Of a DNA stretch of 64,000 bases, positions 11,303 through 22,818 are shown one piece after another; the stretch's first letter is position 1, and each line of letters opens with the position of its first letter. The notes beneath the pieces were generated by a model, which was given only the letters and a program-made list of their open reading frames with translations, was not told the origin of the DNA and did not search any database. Position numbers and translations under genes: made by a program. This DNA comes from Agapanthus africanus (taxonomy: Eukaryota > Streptophyta > Magnoliopsida > Asparagales > Amaryllidaceae), in contig JASDDO010000014.1 in NCBI GenBank assembly GCA_030015575.1, forward strand, positions 165,449,911 through 165,513,910. Reading direction: 5' to 3'.

Positions 11303-14300
11303 CCCACTCCATTCTACACCCCTCTCACTCAGAATTCTCTTACAAAAACTATACAAAAATCCCAAGTCTTTTAGTGTACAAGTGGAGTTAGTGAAGGGCA
11401 AAACTCCGACGAACATCCGAGGAGATTCCGGCGACGAATCAACGCCCCGAAACCTTCTTTAGGACCCCCACTCTCTCCTCTAGTCCAACAAGCCAGTAAG
11501 TATCATCTCCCCCTCTCATCTTTTTCTTTAAAAAGATCCATTTCTAAAACCCGACGGAAGCGGAGTTAGTCCGATTTCCGATTTGGTTTTGTTTAAAAAC
11601 TACACTTTTCTTTAACGAGATAAAACCATATTCTTATATGTTGATTAATAAATATTAAAAAACTCAATAAAATAAATTTCACATCAAAATAATCATATTT
11701 TTGACATTTATCGCATTTTTACATAAAAATACCACAAACTATTCATTTCGACATTATAACTTTGTTTCCTTGCTATACCTATAGATAGTTCATGAGGTAA
11801 TGACCTACCTCATCACAACACACATCTCTATCATAGCATGATAAAGTTTTAGGAACATAAAATACGGGAAAATACGACTTTACAAATAAATACCCTAAAC
11901 TTACAAAACTGTTTTCTTTACAAAGTTGTATTAACAAATTCCATGCAATTACGCCTCTACAACCCATTTTGGGGACCCCGTTCGGGATGGTGCGGATTAT
12001 CGCACATCCTCGGGCTTAGTAGAGCGAGATGCAGACCTCCGCAAGGAGCATTCGATCTCGATGGAATTTTTATGCATTTTAATTTAGAAAATGAGATTTC
12101 TACAAGAAAATAAATAAATTATTTTCATTAAATATATATATATATATATAATCAAAATATCTATTTTAATTATATAAATATTCCATGTTTTCTAAAAAGG
12201 AATCACTATTATATGAAAATACCATCCAAATACAACACACGTACATTATTTCAAGAAAATACCATATACTATGAAACCAGGTTCTATTCATTAGAAATTT
12301 CACATTTATAAAATATACATCTATGAAAACCCTAAAAACAATAATCAAATACTTGAGGTGTATTTTGAAATTATGCCTGTAGGGTTCCTAGGCACACTAA
12401 TGAAGTCTCACAAGTGATCAAACATGGCCAATTCAAATTTTTCCAAGTGCCTACAAACCCTAATACGGATCGTTAATTAGATGTATAGGCGATGCAATGC
12501 AAGTTAACCACTTTAACTAAAAGGGAAGGGGCTACAACCTTTATAGATCCGGACCTCCACTTCCTTAGCTCCACATAGACGTCCCTCCGATGTACAAATC
12601 GGATCTTGGACTCTCGCGGTGATTTCATCGAAGAAATGATCGGGCTAGGTCGTCGACTTCGATGCCGAAAATGATCTACGTCGAGGCAACACAAGATCAA
12701 GTTCCAACTTCACCAAGCCATGAAACTTGTGAAGAAAACACCCTATACTACTTGGCAAGTGGTAGAGGATGAAGAAATAGGAAGTGGGTTCACTTTAGAA
12801 TTGGATTTCTCACTCTTTTTCTCAAGTTGCCATTGATGGAGGCAAGCTTTCTTCATGTTGAAGAAGAAGAAGAAAGAATATGATAGAATAAAAAGGATTA
12901 TTCTCAAAAAGGAAAATCCAACTCATTCTTATCATAATCCAACCTTGGTTAAGTGTAGAGAATGAACTAGGGTTAGTTGAATGGTTAGGGTTAAAGGAAA
13001 GAAACAAAATGGTCAAGCTTTCAAACCTTCATGAAGTTTCAAAGAAAAGACAAATCAAGCCACCATTTCATTTTCTTTCCAAATGAAGAATAAATAAATA
13101 AATAGTTAATAAAATCAAAACCCTAACCATTATATAACCATGGTTTAATCATACACTTAACCAAGTTAGCATGTATCATCAAACATGATACAATCTTGTG
13201 CAAAAAAGTATATCACATATACAACTTGTGTACATCAAGTGAGAAAATCCATTTAAAGTGAACCAATACTAGTTAATGCAAAGTAATATATCAAATATAT
13301 AATTATGCATTAAATCATTAAATCAATACTTGATTTAACGATCCGGTCATATCATATATAACCGACTAATATCCAATGTATCGGCTTATCAAATCAATCC
13401 TCGATTCGATAACTAGGTTATATCGCATACAACCATTCGATACATTCAACGCGAGAATAGAATACGGTATCACATACACGCATTATTCTCGGTCCCGCAC
13501 ATATCTCATATGCGCTCCTATTTCGCTTCGCTTGAGCCAGGAAACCTCTGTATAGGACTCTAAAGACTCGTCAATACGCCGGCAGCAGATGATGATCATA
13601 TCAAGCACCCACAAGCCGCAAGCGGTCTGCTAAACGTAACGGCCACCCGGGTATTAAGCGATCAGAAGATCGACGAGCAAGCCCGCTCACACTCCTGTGA
13701 ATCCAACCAGTAACACTTACCGTACAGTCCGGTATGCTCGTCTGATATGTCGCATATCTCACCTAGGGGTGGTAAACGTCAGACCCCAATAGCTTGATAA
13801 GTCATGCTGACGTGAGGTCCATAACAATCATGAAACTACTGATAACTCTTACCAGTATATCACTGCAACCCTGGCCAAGGATTTCCTGTTATGGCCAGTC
13901 GAGCATAGCGCAACATCAACCCCCAATACCGGGAGAAACGAATCCCCTCCTATCGCTCATTGCCTCCATGTGAATCGAGACTGTACCCAAAAACCACCTG
14001 TTTGCACGACTCAGTAGAGCCGTGGTAGGGTGGAAATCAAAGCACAGTGGGAGACACACAAGACTCTATGACGATCTCGGGTCAACAGACTAAGCTGTAC
14101 CAGTGTCACCAGAGAACTGCCATCTGACGTGAGGTATAATACCATCTGGGAGTTCCCGGCGAGTCCGTTCAGTGTACCCAGTCTCCACTGAGCACCCGCA
14201 TACCATCTCTGATGTCAAACACCAATGGATATGGGATCATCCATCGCCCATCACATGGGTCGAGAAGATATGCGCTAGTCTACTCTGGAATATCGATGCC

Positions 14301-15764
14301 CCGTCTCGATATTCCCACGACTAGGAACATTGAAGGATGTACTCATGGACTACCCAGGCCCCACTAGTATGATCTACATCATAGTCCTGGAAGTCGAGTA
14401 CACATCCTAAGGGCTTTATCAACATGTAATCAGAGAGACAGAAAGTATACATGTTAAGATAAAGAGCAACCAGATAGCGTACTATCATGTCGAGCAAGAA
14501 AGTCCTACCTATATATGTCCCAGCATCCATTACAATATACATCCAATGTACAGTAATGGCCTCTAGGGAATACATATAACTAACAATGCCAAAACTATTT
14601 TTACATAAAATCCCCTCAAGTTATACTAAATTACAATAAGGACCCTAGTAAACATAGGTTTAAGCGGGACCAGTCTCTTAAGCCTCAGGGAGACGGAGAT
14701 ATGGGTGCTTGCCTATTTAAGGTATACAATCTAACAAACGGTGTTATCAATACGGTAATTGTCTTGAAAAAAGACACAAATCCTGTCATCCATGTGCAGC
14801 AGTTACCGATAACATCAAAACTATTCAAGACTTCAATTTCTTTTAAAAGTGTCTGACTCAGACCGAGTCTCAATCTAATTAATCTGACTTGATTGCGATT
14901 CAATTACAAACTACAATACAATATGAATCCGTCTGTACAATCTATTTCAATATATAACTCGACTGAACCGAACCATGAATATACTCCGTCTACATGACTC
15001 TCCATTTATATCCATTCTATTTACTGATATCATGGTTTCGGCAAGTCATCCATATAAAATTTATAATACAAGACAAAACAATACAAATAATATAATCAAG
15101 ACATCGTGGGGTTTATAAGGGGTAGATTGGTACAGAAGGTGTTAAAAGTGGCATGAGATTGTAGCCATAAGACACCTAACCTGAATCTCCATTGTTGTTG
15201 TACCATGGCTGAACGGTTCCTTGTATTCCGTATACCTTAGTCTCCGGGATAGTGGGACTCCTCTCGTATACACTGGCATTTTCTGTACCAAGCTACAAAC
15301 AACAGCGTTAACAATATAATACAACTTTAAAAATTACATTCTCCTTCTGTCTATTCTGTCTCTTCTTACTTTGGGACTTACCGAGCGATTGTTCGCTGAC
15401 GACATTCATTTTCTTCTTTCTTTGGAATGTTGTCAGGTGAATCGGACTTTCTGGAGACAGAGCCCACCAGCGAGGATTTGGATCAGCTAGCTTTTGACCC
15501 GGAGCTCTAGTTTACTTGTACATTTCATTTTCATTTTTGTTATGCTATTGTTTAGGCATTGCTTTCAGTTCATGTATTTTCATTTCAGTTGTATTGTAAA
15601 AAGAATGTTAATAAATAAAGTTGATGTTCATTTGCATCTTGTCTCTTGTGTATATTTTATTTTATATTGCTTAGATACGCTTAGCGTGTTAGTTCTGAGT
15701 AAATACGCAGCAGACCTAGTTGCGCCCTCTACCCGTACACCGGGAAACGGGGCGTGACAACATA

Positions 15765-16181
15765 CAACCTAAGTTCAAACCCAACATATATACGGATTTA
15801 GACTAATCTGCGCCGTACGGGCGACGACATAAACTAGTCTCCGTATACAATCCATGTGCAAGCTTAACAAACAAAATAACACACGACACGAAGTGAACTA
15901 CTGGAGTAGAAGAAAGTTGTTATCGCAACGCGATAACGTAATTAACTGCAGGGGCTTGCGCTTGTAGGGAAGAACGTCCCTAAAATAAAAAAAACCTCAC
16001 AAACGAGGGGGAATCTGATAAAGTCTGCTACATCGGTCATATCTATCCAAACCTCCAATATTATGCGCCATAAATTAACTTGGTATTTTTGGAGAAGTGG
16101 ATGGATATGTCCAAATAGCATCTGCCCCCAAATTTAGGCTAGTTGTCCTCCGCGTTTCAGTCCAGTCTTCAATGGTAAACA
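15765..16181 (+). repeat. E2 5' LTR, 3' part
   Basis: It ends in GGTAAACA at 16181, followed by the 5-base spacer GATTC and the primer site. T1 has exactly the same LTR-spacer-primer arrangement. The segment contains a perfect 8-bp hairpin, GTTATCGC / GCGATAAC, with a 3-base loop (15919-15937). The rest of this LTR probably continues at 10654-10745 beyond the solo LTR. No second copy was found for comparison. Confidence 0.55.
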
Positions 16182-16186
16182 GATTC

Positions 16187-16204
16187 TGGCACGCCCGGTG
16201 GGAC
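16187..16204 (+). other. E2 primer-binding site
   Basis: TGGCACGCCCGGTGGGAC begins 5 bases after the LTR end. The identical 18-mer is the T1 primer site on the minus strand at 31861-31878. I cannot assign the priming tRNA with confidence. Confidence 0.75.
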
Positions 16205-16464
16205 TTCTTTCTATGTCCACTCCACACTTCGTGTCTCGTGATCGCGAACAAAATCGCGGTTCACTACGGTTGCCCTTCGGTTCGAGGTGCTAAAACTTGG
16301 TGTCTTGCTCCTATGTAGAAAAATCAATAGCTTCTCATTGCACTGCTTGCAACAACAACTCCCCCTCCACCCTACCTGGAGGAGTGACATAAGGGCCTAA
16401 CGCGGCCTCCATTTTCTCAATGTCGGTGGGGCAGGTCACACAAGCCACTACCGGACTGTTCTTC

Positions 16465-18764
16465 GGGACCATGCTCCCGCCTGTGAACTTTAGCGCCTCA
16501 ATGCCATAAGGAGAAGCTCTTAGAAAGTCGGTCTTTGATCGGATGGCAACCATAACGGATCCTATCAGCAAGTCGTCAAACCCTAAAGCCTCAGTCATCA
16601 ACAGGCTGAGGAAGAACTCGAGTAGGCCCGCAAAGAAGCCTGTGATACTAGAGGGAGCTACCCCAAAACGGCTAACTCTCCATACTCTTGCTGCAGGTGA
16701 GACCGATAAAAGTGCTTCCTTTCCAAGACGGTCGGTCTTCGAAAGATCGGCCAACCCTGCTCCAACTCCAACAAGGACATTGGTCTTCAATAGGCTGAGA
16801 AACGTAGGGGGAATAATGAAGACGCCTCTAAAACGTAGGGGGAATAATGAAGACGCCTCTAAAACCGAGGCAATTCCCATTCCAAGGTATACTCGACGTC
16901 GCCACGGGCAACTCTCCCTCTGGGCTCACCCCACCAGCTCCTATGGTGGATATTAGCGCTGTTGTTCTAACTGAGAACAGCTTTGATCCGCTCAGGAGAG
17001 TCCGCAAGAACTCTCCGACAACGGTGCTGAAGAAATCACCTCCGCCAGTAGAGACCCCTGTGCGGCGACAGCCAGAGCAGCCTCGCCAACGTCTCTCTTC
17101 ACAAATACATAGGGTCTGGCGAAAAGTCCAAGACTCTGTGCCTAACAAAAATTACTCTCATTGACCTAAAAGATCTAATGGCCGACAAGAAAAGACCGCT
17201 CCTCCACTATACAATGGGAGGCCGTTCATAAACAGGTGCCTGTCACAATGGCTCCTTCAACTCCGACTTCTCATAAAAGAACGAGGCCAAAAATATTTCC
17301 TACCGCCCGTGGCAAATTCTAAAGGCGATGGATCTAAACACCCCAAGTATAGGGACATTATCGTACATACGGTCTACATAGCCTCATGGAAAGAAGAGAG
17401 CCATGCCTCGGTGAGTCACCAACCTCAAACTCGGTCGTTGACAAAGGCTCAGGAGAAACAACAAAAGCTCCAAGAAATGCTGGCCAAAATGACAGCGCTC
17501 ACCGAACGAAAAGAAAGTCCGGATAAAGAGGCTGAACAGCTCCAAGAGCAAGAGACCGATACAGAGTTATTGCGACAAGTGCTGGAAAGAAAAGATAAGG
17601 GAGGTGCAGAGAAAACTGCTAACATCAAGCACATGGCTCTTCTATTCCAAGACATGGTAGGAATGATGATACAACCAGAACCCCCAGCCGAAGATCTGCC
17701 AATAGTTATCGAGGATGATAGAGGGGAAATATCAAACCCTCCTCCGGCCTTATCAATGGCTAAGGAAGAAACCATCTTCAAGGCGGCCCTGGATGATTAC
17801 ATCGCTCAGCAAATAAGAGCTCACCAGGCCAATGAAACCGCCAGCCAACTCGTCAGAACCGAGGAACCATATTTTTCCTAGTATAACCAAATCAAGTACC
17901 CGTCGGGATATACAATCCCCAAGTTCCATGTCTACAAAGGAACGGACAATCCTCACCAGCATGTCACACAATTCAGAGCACTATGCAGCAATACTGGAGG
18001 CGACGACAAACTGTTGCTTTGCCAATTTGTCGGAAGCTTGTCAGAGACAACTTTTGAATGGTACTCGAAGCTCCCAAATGACTTCGTGAAAACCTTCTCT
18101 GAAATGGAACTGCTGTTCACGCAACGGTTTGCCAGTGTATGTGAACGCATTCTGATCACAGCCCTGATCATTGCTAGGGTAAAACCGAGAGAAACTTGTG
18201 TCCAATACGCGATCTAGTGGCGGAACCTATGGTCTAAGTGTGAACAGCGCATTGAAGAGTCTCCAGCCATTGGCATGTTCATCGGGATCCTCGATCCTTA
18301 ATCGACTGTGTCCCAATTCATGACAGTCTTCAAACCCACCACCTTCCAGACGCTGATAGACAAGTTGGCCCAAATGGATCAGATGGGCCATGGGCCTTAC
18401 TCCTCAAATAAGGACCCTCGAAATAACAAGGGTAAAGGGAAAGCGGCCTTCATTGGCAATACGCAATAACAACCGAGTGGCCTAAAACCGGCTGCTCTCC
18501 AAAACAACGTGCGTCTGTGCCCATCCTTGGAAGAAAGGCTAGGATGTGCTTACTCGTTCCCTCACGACAATACGAGAAGACTGTTTGAACAGGCAATATG
18601 TAATAACCCCATCACATTGCCACACCCGCGACGTCAACAACCCCAATTACTGCTCCTATCACAGAATAGTGAGTCATCCAATTGAGAATTGCTACATCTT
18701 CAAAAATTGGGTTGAAGACCAGTACCAGCAGGAAAGTTCGCGCTGTCTGATAACTGGAGGGTAA
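16465..18764 (+). pseudogene. E2 gag, broken by stops and a 31-bp tandem duplication
   Basis: The N-terminus carries KSVFDR, SVINRLRK, SVFERS and LVFNRLRN, the repeated VFxRL motif usual in Tat-type Gag. A 31-bp tandem duplication (16801-16862) shifts the frame by one. Coding resumes at about 16847-17164 and 17309-17881, with a Lys/Gln/Glu-rich helix. The capsid-like domain follows after a TAG at 17879 (YPSGYTIPKFHVYKG, then LLLCQFVGSLSETTFEWY). A TAG at 18215 precedes WRNLWSKCEQRIEE, and more stops follow. It ends with a CHHC knuckle-like motif, CSYHRIVSHPIENC (about 18650-18690). The order matches E3 gag closely. Gag would package the element RNA; this copy cannot make a full protein. Confidence 0.8.
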
Positions 18765-19123
18765 ACCTGCCCTAGAAACATGCTCCCAAAAAGGTGGACG
18801 TACAGGGGGCATTGTGCTCGCTTGTAGAGGAAGCTCCATAGGAAATAATTATTTCAGCAAAAACTAAAAGAATGCTAAGCGATTTACAAGCATGTCCATC
18901 AATCAGGTGGAAAAGCCCACTTGAACCTGAAATTATTAAAGGGATGTTGAAATCACGCCCCGCACCGAAAATTGTTGATAAGGGGAAAGCCCCCTGAGTC
19001 AAGCTTTCAAAGTCTTCTAAGAAAAATAAGAAGAACAAGAAAACCGTGCAGGCTGCCGAGTATGATGACAAGCGCACAGAGCTTCATAAATACATAGACG
19101 CGCTGGAAGAATATAACTAGAAG

Positions 19124-20235
19124 GTGCGGACACCAGTTACGCTTAAAGAATTCCTAAAGCATATTCTTGAGGACGAAGACGGTAACAATGAAGAGAGAAA
19201 TGACTCATCAGAAGAAATGGAAGACTATGTAGCAAGTTGCCACATGGTCTCCCATTCTTCATTATATGGTGAAGAGGCTCTCTTAGCGTCAAAAAATGAC
19301 ATGGAGGAACTGGGGGCAGAATCGGCGCTAAATTCCCGAGACTGCCAGAAGATGATCCGATTGAGAGACTTTTAAACGAAGGCTTTCAAAAAAGTAAAGA
19401 CGACCGAGAACGCGGAACAACCATATATGAAAAGGTTAAGCGACAGCATCTGAATAAAGAAGCTGCACAGAGAACGAATCGTAAAGCGCTCCGACCAAAC
19501 CAAAACACACCTGCAACAAATAAGAGCAGGATCAAAACTGAGAAGCGGTTCGCCAAAGCCCTCTCAATGGGGATGAAGCTGCCACATCTCATGAAGTACA
19601 CTCCTGGAGTTCCATACTTCGACGGAGGAGATTAACATCTAAAATACTGCCTATATCATCGTAGGGTCGCCCATCCTATCGAGGAGTGCGGTGCCTTCAA
19701 AAAGTGGTGGTAAGGATATGTTGCCCATCGAAAACACTTCAAGAAGAGGAAACGTGAAGCTCGCGCTCGTCAACATAAGAACAACGAGACGAACGTGCAT
19801 GAAAAAACGACTGGTAACTATCATATAGTTGGTACCAGTTCAGAAGGAGAAAAAACTCCAGTTCTCACGTTCGGGAGCGATTCCGAGAATGAAACGCCCC
19901 TCAACCCTCTCTTCGAAGACTCCACCTCGAAAAAAGAAGAGGAGAAGAAGAAATGCGAGATTATTCAGCTGCGTAACCGTACGCTACGCTTCGGGCTACG
20001 CGTCACTGACATCAAATTTTATGTCATTGACGCCAAGATTTGCTACAACGCCCTACTCGGTAGGCCTTGGTTACACGAGTATAATATCATCCCTTCTACA
20101 CAATATCAGTGTAGGAAGTATTTCAAGGACGGCTCAGAGTACACCGTCACGGGAGAGATAAATCCGTTCTCCGTAAACGAAGTCTGGAAATACGAAGACG
20201 CAAAGTACTTTCTACCATACTTTGAGGATACTTAA
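19124..20235 (+). pseudogene. E2 second CHHC motif and protease C-terminal part
   Basis: An acidic stretch at 19124-19375 (EDEDGNNEERNDSSEEMEDY) resembles the matching region of E3. A second knuckle-like motif, CLYHRRVAHPIEEC, lies at about 19645-19690 and is followed by a TAA inside KKWW. The frame at 19795-20235 then encodes FYVIDAKICYNALLGRPW and STQYQCRKYF, the C-terminal half of a Tat-type aspartic protease. The N-terminal half with the catalytic Asp is missing. The frame passes from NRTLR straight to FGLRVTDIKFYVID near 19990, whereas E3 continues from NRTLP through about 150 residues to its active site. So a deletion removed the catalytic half here. Confidence 0.7.
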
Positions 20236-20857
20236 AGGTACCACAGGTCGGAGAGTAAACAAAAATCTATCGCCACTATCCCGATCTTTAAGAGCGATAC
20301 CGAGGAAGATGAAGAAATAGTCTACTCGGGGCAACCCAAAAAAAAAGCCCGGAGCATCCACCCCGAACCTGGTCTTTGGCAGCGATTCCGAGAATGAAAC
20401 TAATGCAGTATTCTCCATTCTCCCATCAATAAAACTCTTGTCGAAATGGATCAAAGTCTACAAGTTACAATGGCTCCGTCTCGACACTACATGAAACTTG
20501 ATGCGCTCAATGCATACAACGTACAAGAACTGCAAACTTTCTACGTACCTCCAAGATGAAGGGGTGAAAAGACAATCCTCTTTTACAAATCCATGGAGAC
20601 CAAAATAGAAAAAGAAATTTGGCATGGTGCCGATTTTGCACTCGACATGCTTCAACCCATCGATCTGCCAAGATATTACGTGGAGGGATTGAATACCTCT
20701 CGAACAAACTGTTGGAAAAGCCCAATTCTACAAAAAAATTTAGGATATTCCCAGGACTCAGTAAAAGAAGCCCAACGGTAAGATAGAAACAATTGGACTC
20801 GGATATGTTCGGTCCAAGAAATGGGAGAAAGTTTATAGTTGCTACGTCATAAAGAAC

Positions 20858-21457
20858 TTGAGTGAAGAAGAAAATGTCCTTCTAGATAGCCGTGACGTCA
20901 AATCGGAGCGAGATCTCGCTTTGAAAACGTTATGTCAATCGCTCGAAGAACAAATCGACAAGCTAATAAAAGAAGCTTGCCAAACGAGCCGAGACAATTA
21001 TAGCCGTGAAATAGCCATATATGAAAGAGCCAAGACGCATCGTCTCAGTCAGCAATCTGCAGAGAAAGTAGACCGTAACGCTCTTAATCCCCAGCCCGCT
21101 ATGTGTTCTCGCAAAAGGGGAAAATCCCGAAATGGAGGTAAGAATATGGCAAAGAATGCAAGCAACATTCGAAAACAACAAAGCAGGTCCAAGACATCGT
21201 TCAATCAAGAAAATCTCGATTGGAGCCCGTCCTTTATAAAGAAGAGGGGTCGGGAATACTCTTTCCCTCAAAACAAGATAAGGAAAATATTCAACCTTGT
21301 CATGAAGCACCAAATAATGACGCTTCCAGAGTCCCGGCACCCCAAACAAATAAACAAGGTCAATCATTCGGATTATTTCTCCTATCACCGAGCAATAGGT
21401 CACCCTCTTGAAGACTGCTTCATCTTCAAGGATTGGGTGGAAGACCAGTATCAATAA
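20858..21457 (+). pseudogene. E2 extra Gag-like segment with a third knuckle-like motif
   Basis: About 199 residues are open. The middle is rich in Lys, Arg, Gln and Asn. The C-terminal part reads YSFPQNKIRKIF, then FSYHRAIGHPLEDCFIFKDW, which closely resembles the end of E3 and T1 gag (YSFPQDKTRRLF ... CPYHQAIGHPIEDC) but has lost the first Cys. It sits after the protease remnant and before RT, where E3 has no such segment. The most likely origin is duplication or recombination with a related gag end. From 20236 to 20857 I see only broken coding sequence with a second copy of the FGSDSENET motif. Confidence 0.6.
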
Positions 21458-21532
21458 GGCAGATTCTCTTTATCTGACAGCTGGAAGATAAGCTCGCCGC
21501 GAAAACACGAGCCAAAAAAGACCTACACCGTC

Positions 21533-22498
21533 ATGTTAAGACCGGCTCAACTGCAGAAAGGGAAGCGTACTCGTACCTGCTATATGATAACACTCTCAAA
21601 AGAGAGAAGGTATGAGAGTATGCGTGATCTCTTCAGGTGCTTTGCTATTGAAGATGAGAACGAGGTGATCTCAGAGTTTCCACCAGCGCCAAAAGAGCTG
21701 GAGGATGGGATACACACCACGGCGGACAACTTAAGAAAAATTGACTTAGGGACAGAAAATGATCCGAAGCCGACGTTCGTCAGTGAGCTACTATCTGAAA
21801 AACAGGTAGCCACTTTAAAAGACGTGCTCATGCAGTATAAATACTGCTTTGCATGGAACTATTCTGAAATGCCAGGTCTAGATCCAAAAGTAGCGGTGCA
21901 TAAATTGGCCATATCGCCGGGCATAAAGCCAATCAAACAGGCACCAAGAAAGATGCGGTTTGAATTTGAGATGAGTATCAACTTTGAAGTCAAGAAACTA
22001 ATCGACTCCAGCTTCATCTAAGAGGTTCGATATCCTGACTGGATCGCTAACATCGTTCTAGTGATGAAGAAAAATAGGACGGTTCGCATCTGCGTGGACT
22101 TTCGGGACCTCAACAAAGTTTTCCTGACTGACAACTTCCCAGTGCCCGTCACCGAGCTGATGATTGATAACACGTCCGCTCATGAAGTCTTCTCCTTCAT
22201 GGATGGATCCTTAGGATACAATCAAATAAAAATGGATCCTGAAGACCAGAAGCATACCATCTTCCGGACCCCATTGGGCATATTCTGCTATAAGATGATG
22301 CCTTTCGGTTTGAAGAACGCCGGCGCTACCTACCAGAAGGCCATGACAAAGATTTTCGACGACCTCATACACGAGATTGTTGAATGCTACATCGACGACC
22401 TTATGGTGAAGAGCAAATCTTACGAGGAATATTGAGAACATTTAAAAATAGTGTTCCAACGTCTTCGGAAGTATAATATGAAAATGAACCCTCTAAAC
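21533..22498 (+). pseudogene. E2 reverse transcriptase, truncated
   Basis: This matches E3 RT nearly throughout. From the N-terminus: APKELEDGIHTTADN, KLAISPGIKPIKQAPRK, a TAA at 22019-22021 after DSSFI, then WIANIVLVMKK, RICVDFRDLNK, FSFMDGSLGYNQIKM, MPFGLKNAGATYQKAM and the catalytic YIDDL (Asp codons near 22394). A TGA follows EEY at 22433-22435, then EHLKIVFQRLRKYNMKMNPL. Homology stops at about 22498, where filler sequence begins. The rest of the thumb, RNase H and integrase are deleted. RT would copy the element RNA into DNA in virus-like particles; this copy cannot. Confidence 0.85.
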
Positions 22499-22530
22499 TG
22501 GCCATATCGCCGGAGCTGATGATTGATAAC
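22499..22530 (+). other. Templated filler at the E2 pol deletion
   Basis: TGGCCATATCGCCGG (22499-22513) copies 21906-21920, and GAGCTGATGATTGATAAC (22513-22530) copies 22154-22171. The two patches share one base. They lie between the end of RT homology and a 33-bp tandem repeat. Confidence 0.8.
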
Positions 22531-22690
22531 TCTGAAATGAGTGCATAAACTAGAAACTCCGATATGAGTGAATAAACTAGAAACTCCGAAATGAGTACAT
22601 AAACTAGAAATTCCGAAATGAGTGAATAAACTAGAGACTCCGAAATGAGTGAATAAATTATAAACTCTGAATTGAGTACATTAAACTATT
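22531..22690 (+). repeat. Tandem repeat, about 33 bp, about 5 copies
   Basis: The unit is roughly CTCCGAAATGAGT then GAATAAACTAGAAA, degenerate and AT-rich. It starts exactly at the end of the filler. The remaining bases to 22800 are AT-rich with nothing recognised. Confidence 0.75.
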
Positions 22691-22818
22691 TCGCGCCGGA
22701 TCAAGACATCAAGAAACAGAAAGGTGCATGCGAATACAAAAATATATTTATTTTTTATTCATGAATCAAAGTGTTTGTAAGATACAATTTATAAAGAAAA
22801 AAGATACAATTGTGATCT

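Larger units (their letters stand above)
10746..15759 (+). mobile_element. Solo LTR, about 5.0 kb, with TSD ACATA
   Basis: The left terminus is TGTAACAACTCC at 10746 and the right terminus is GGGGCGTGACA ending at 15759. The 5 bases outside are ACATA on both sides (10741-10745 and 15760-15764). There is no primer site, polypurine tract or internal coding region, so this is one LTR left after recombination between two. The ends resemble those of the chromovirus LTRs elsewhere in the window (TGTAA...GTGACA). Inside I see a TATA-like box near 11294, CT-rich and AT-rich stretches, and short unrelated ORFs that I do not credit as genes. Its 5-kb length is at the upper end for plant LTRs. Confidence 0.88.

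Noticed and set aside
15494..15757. 87-residue plus ORF at the end of the solo LTR
   Set aside because: It ends exactly at the LTR terminus with hydrophobic AT-rich composition; no support.
15919..15937. Perfect 8-bp hairpin as a terminator or regulatory site
   Set aside because: It is a single short palindrome in an LTR remnant with no second copy to show conservation.
16335..16880. 181-residue minus-strand ORF
   Set aside because: It overlaps the E2 gag N-terminus on the other strand, and the VFxRL repeats support the plus strand.
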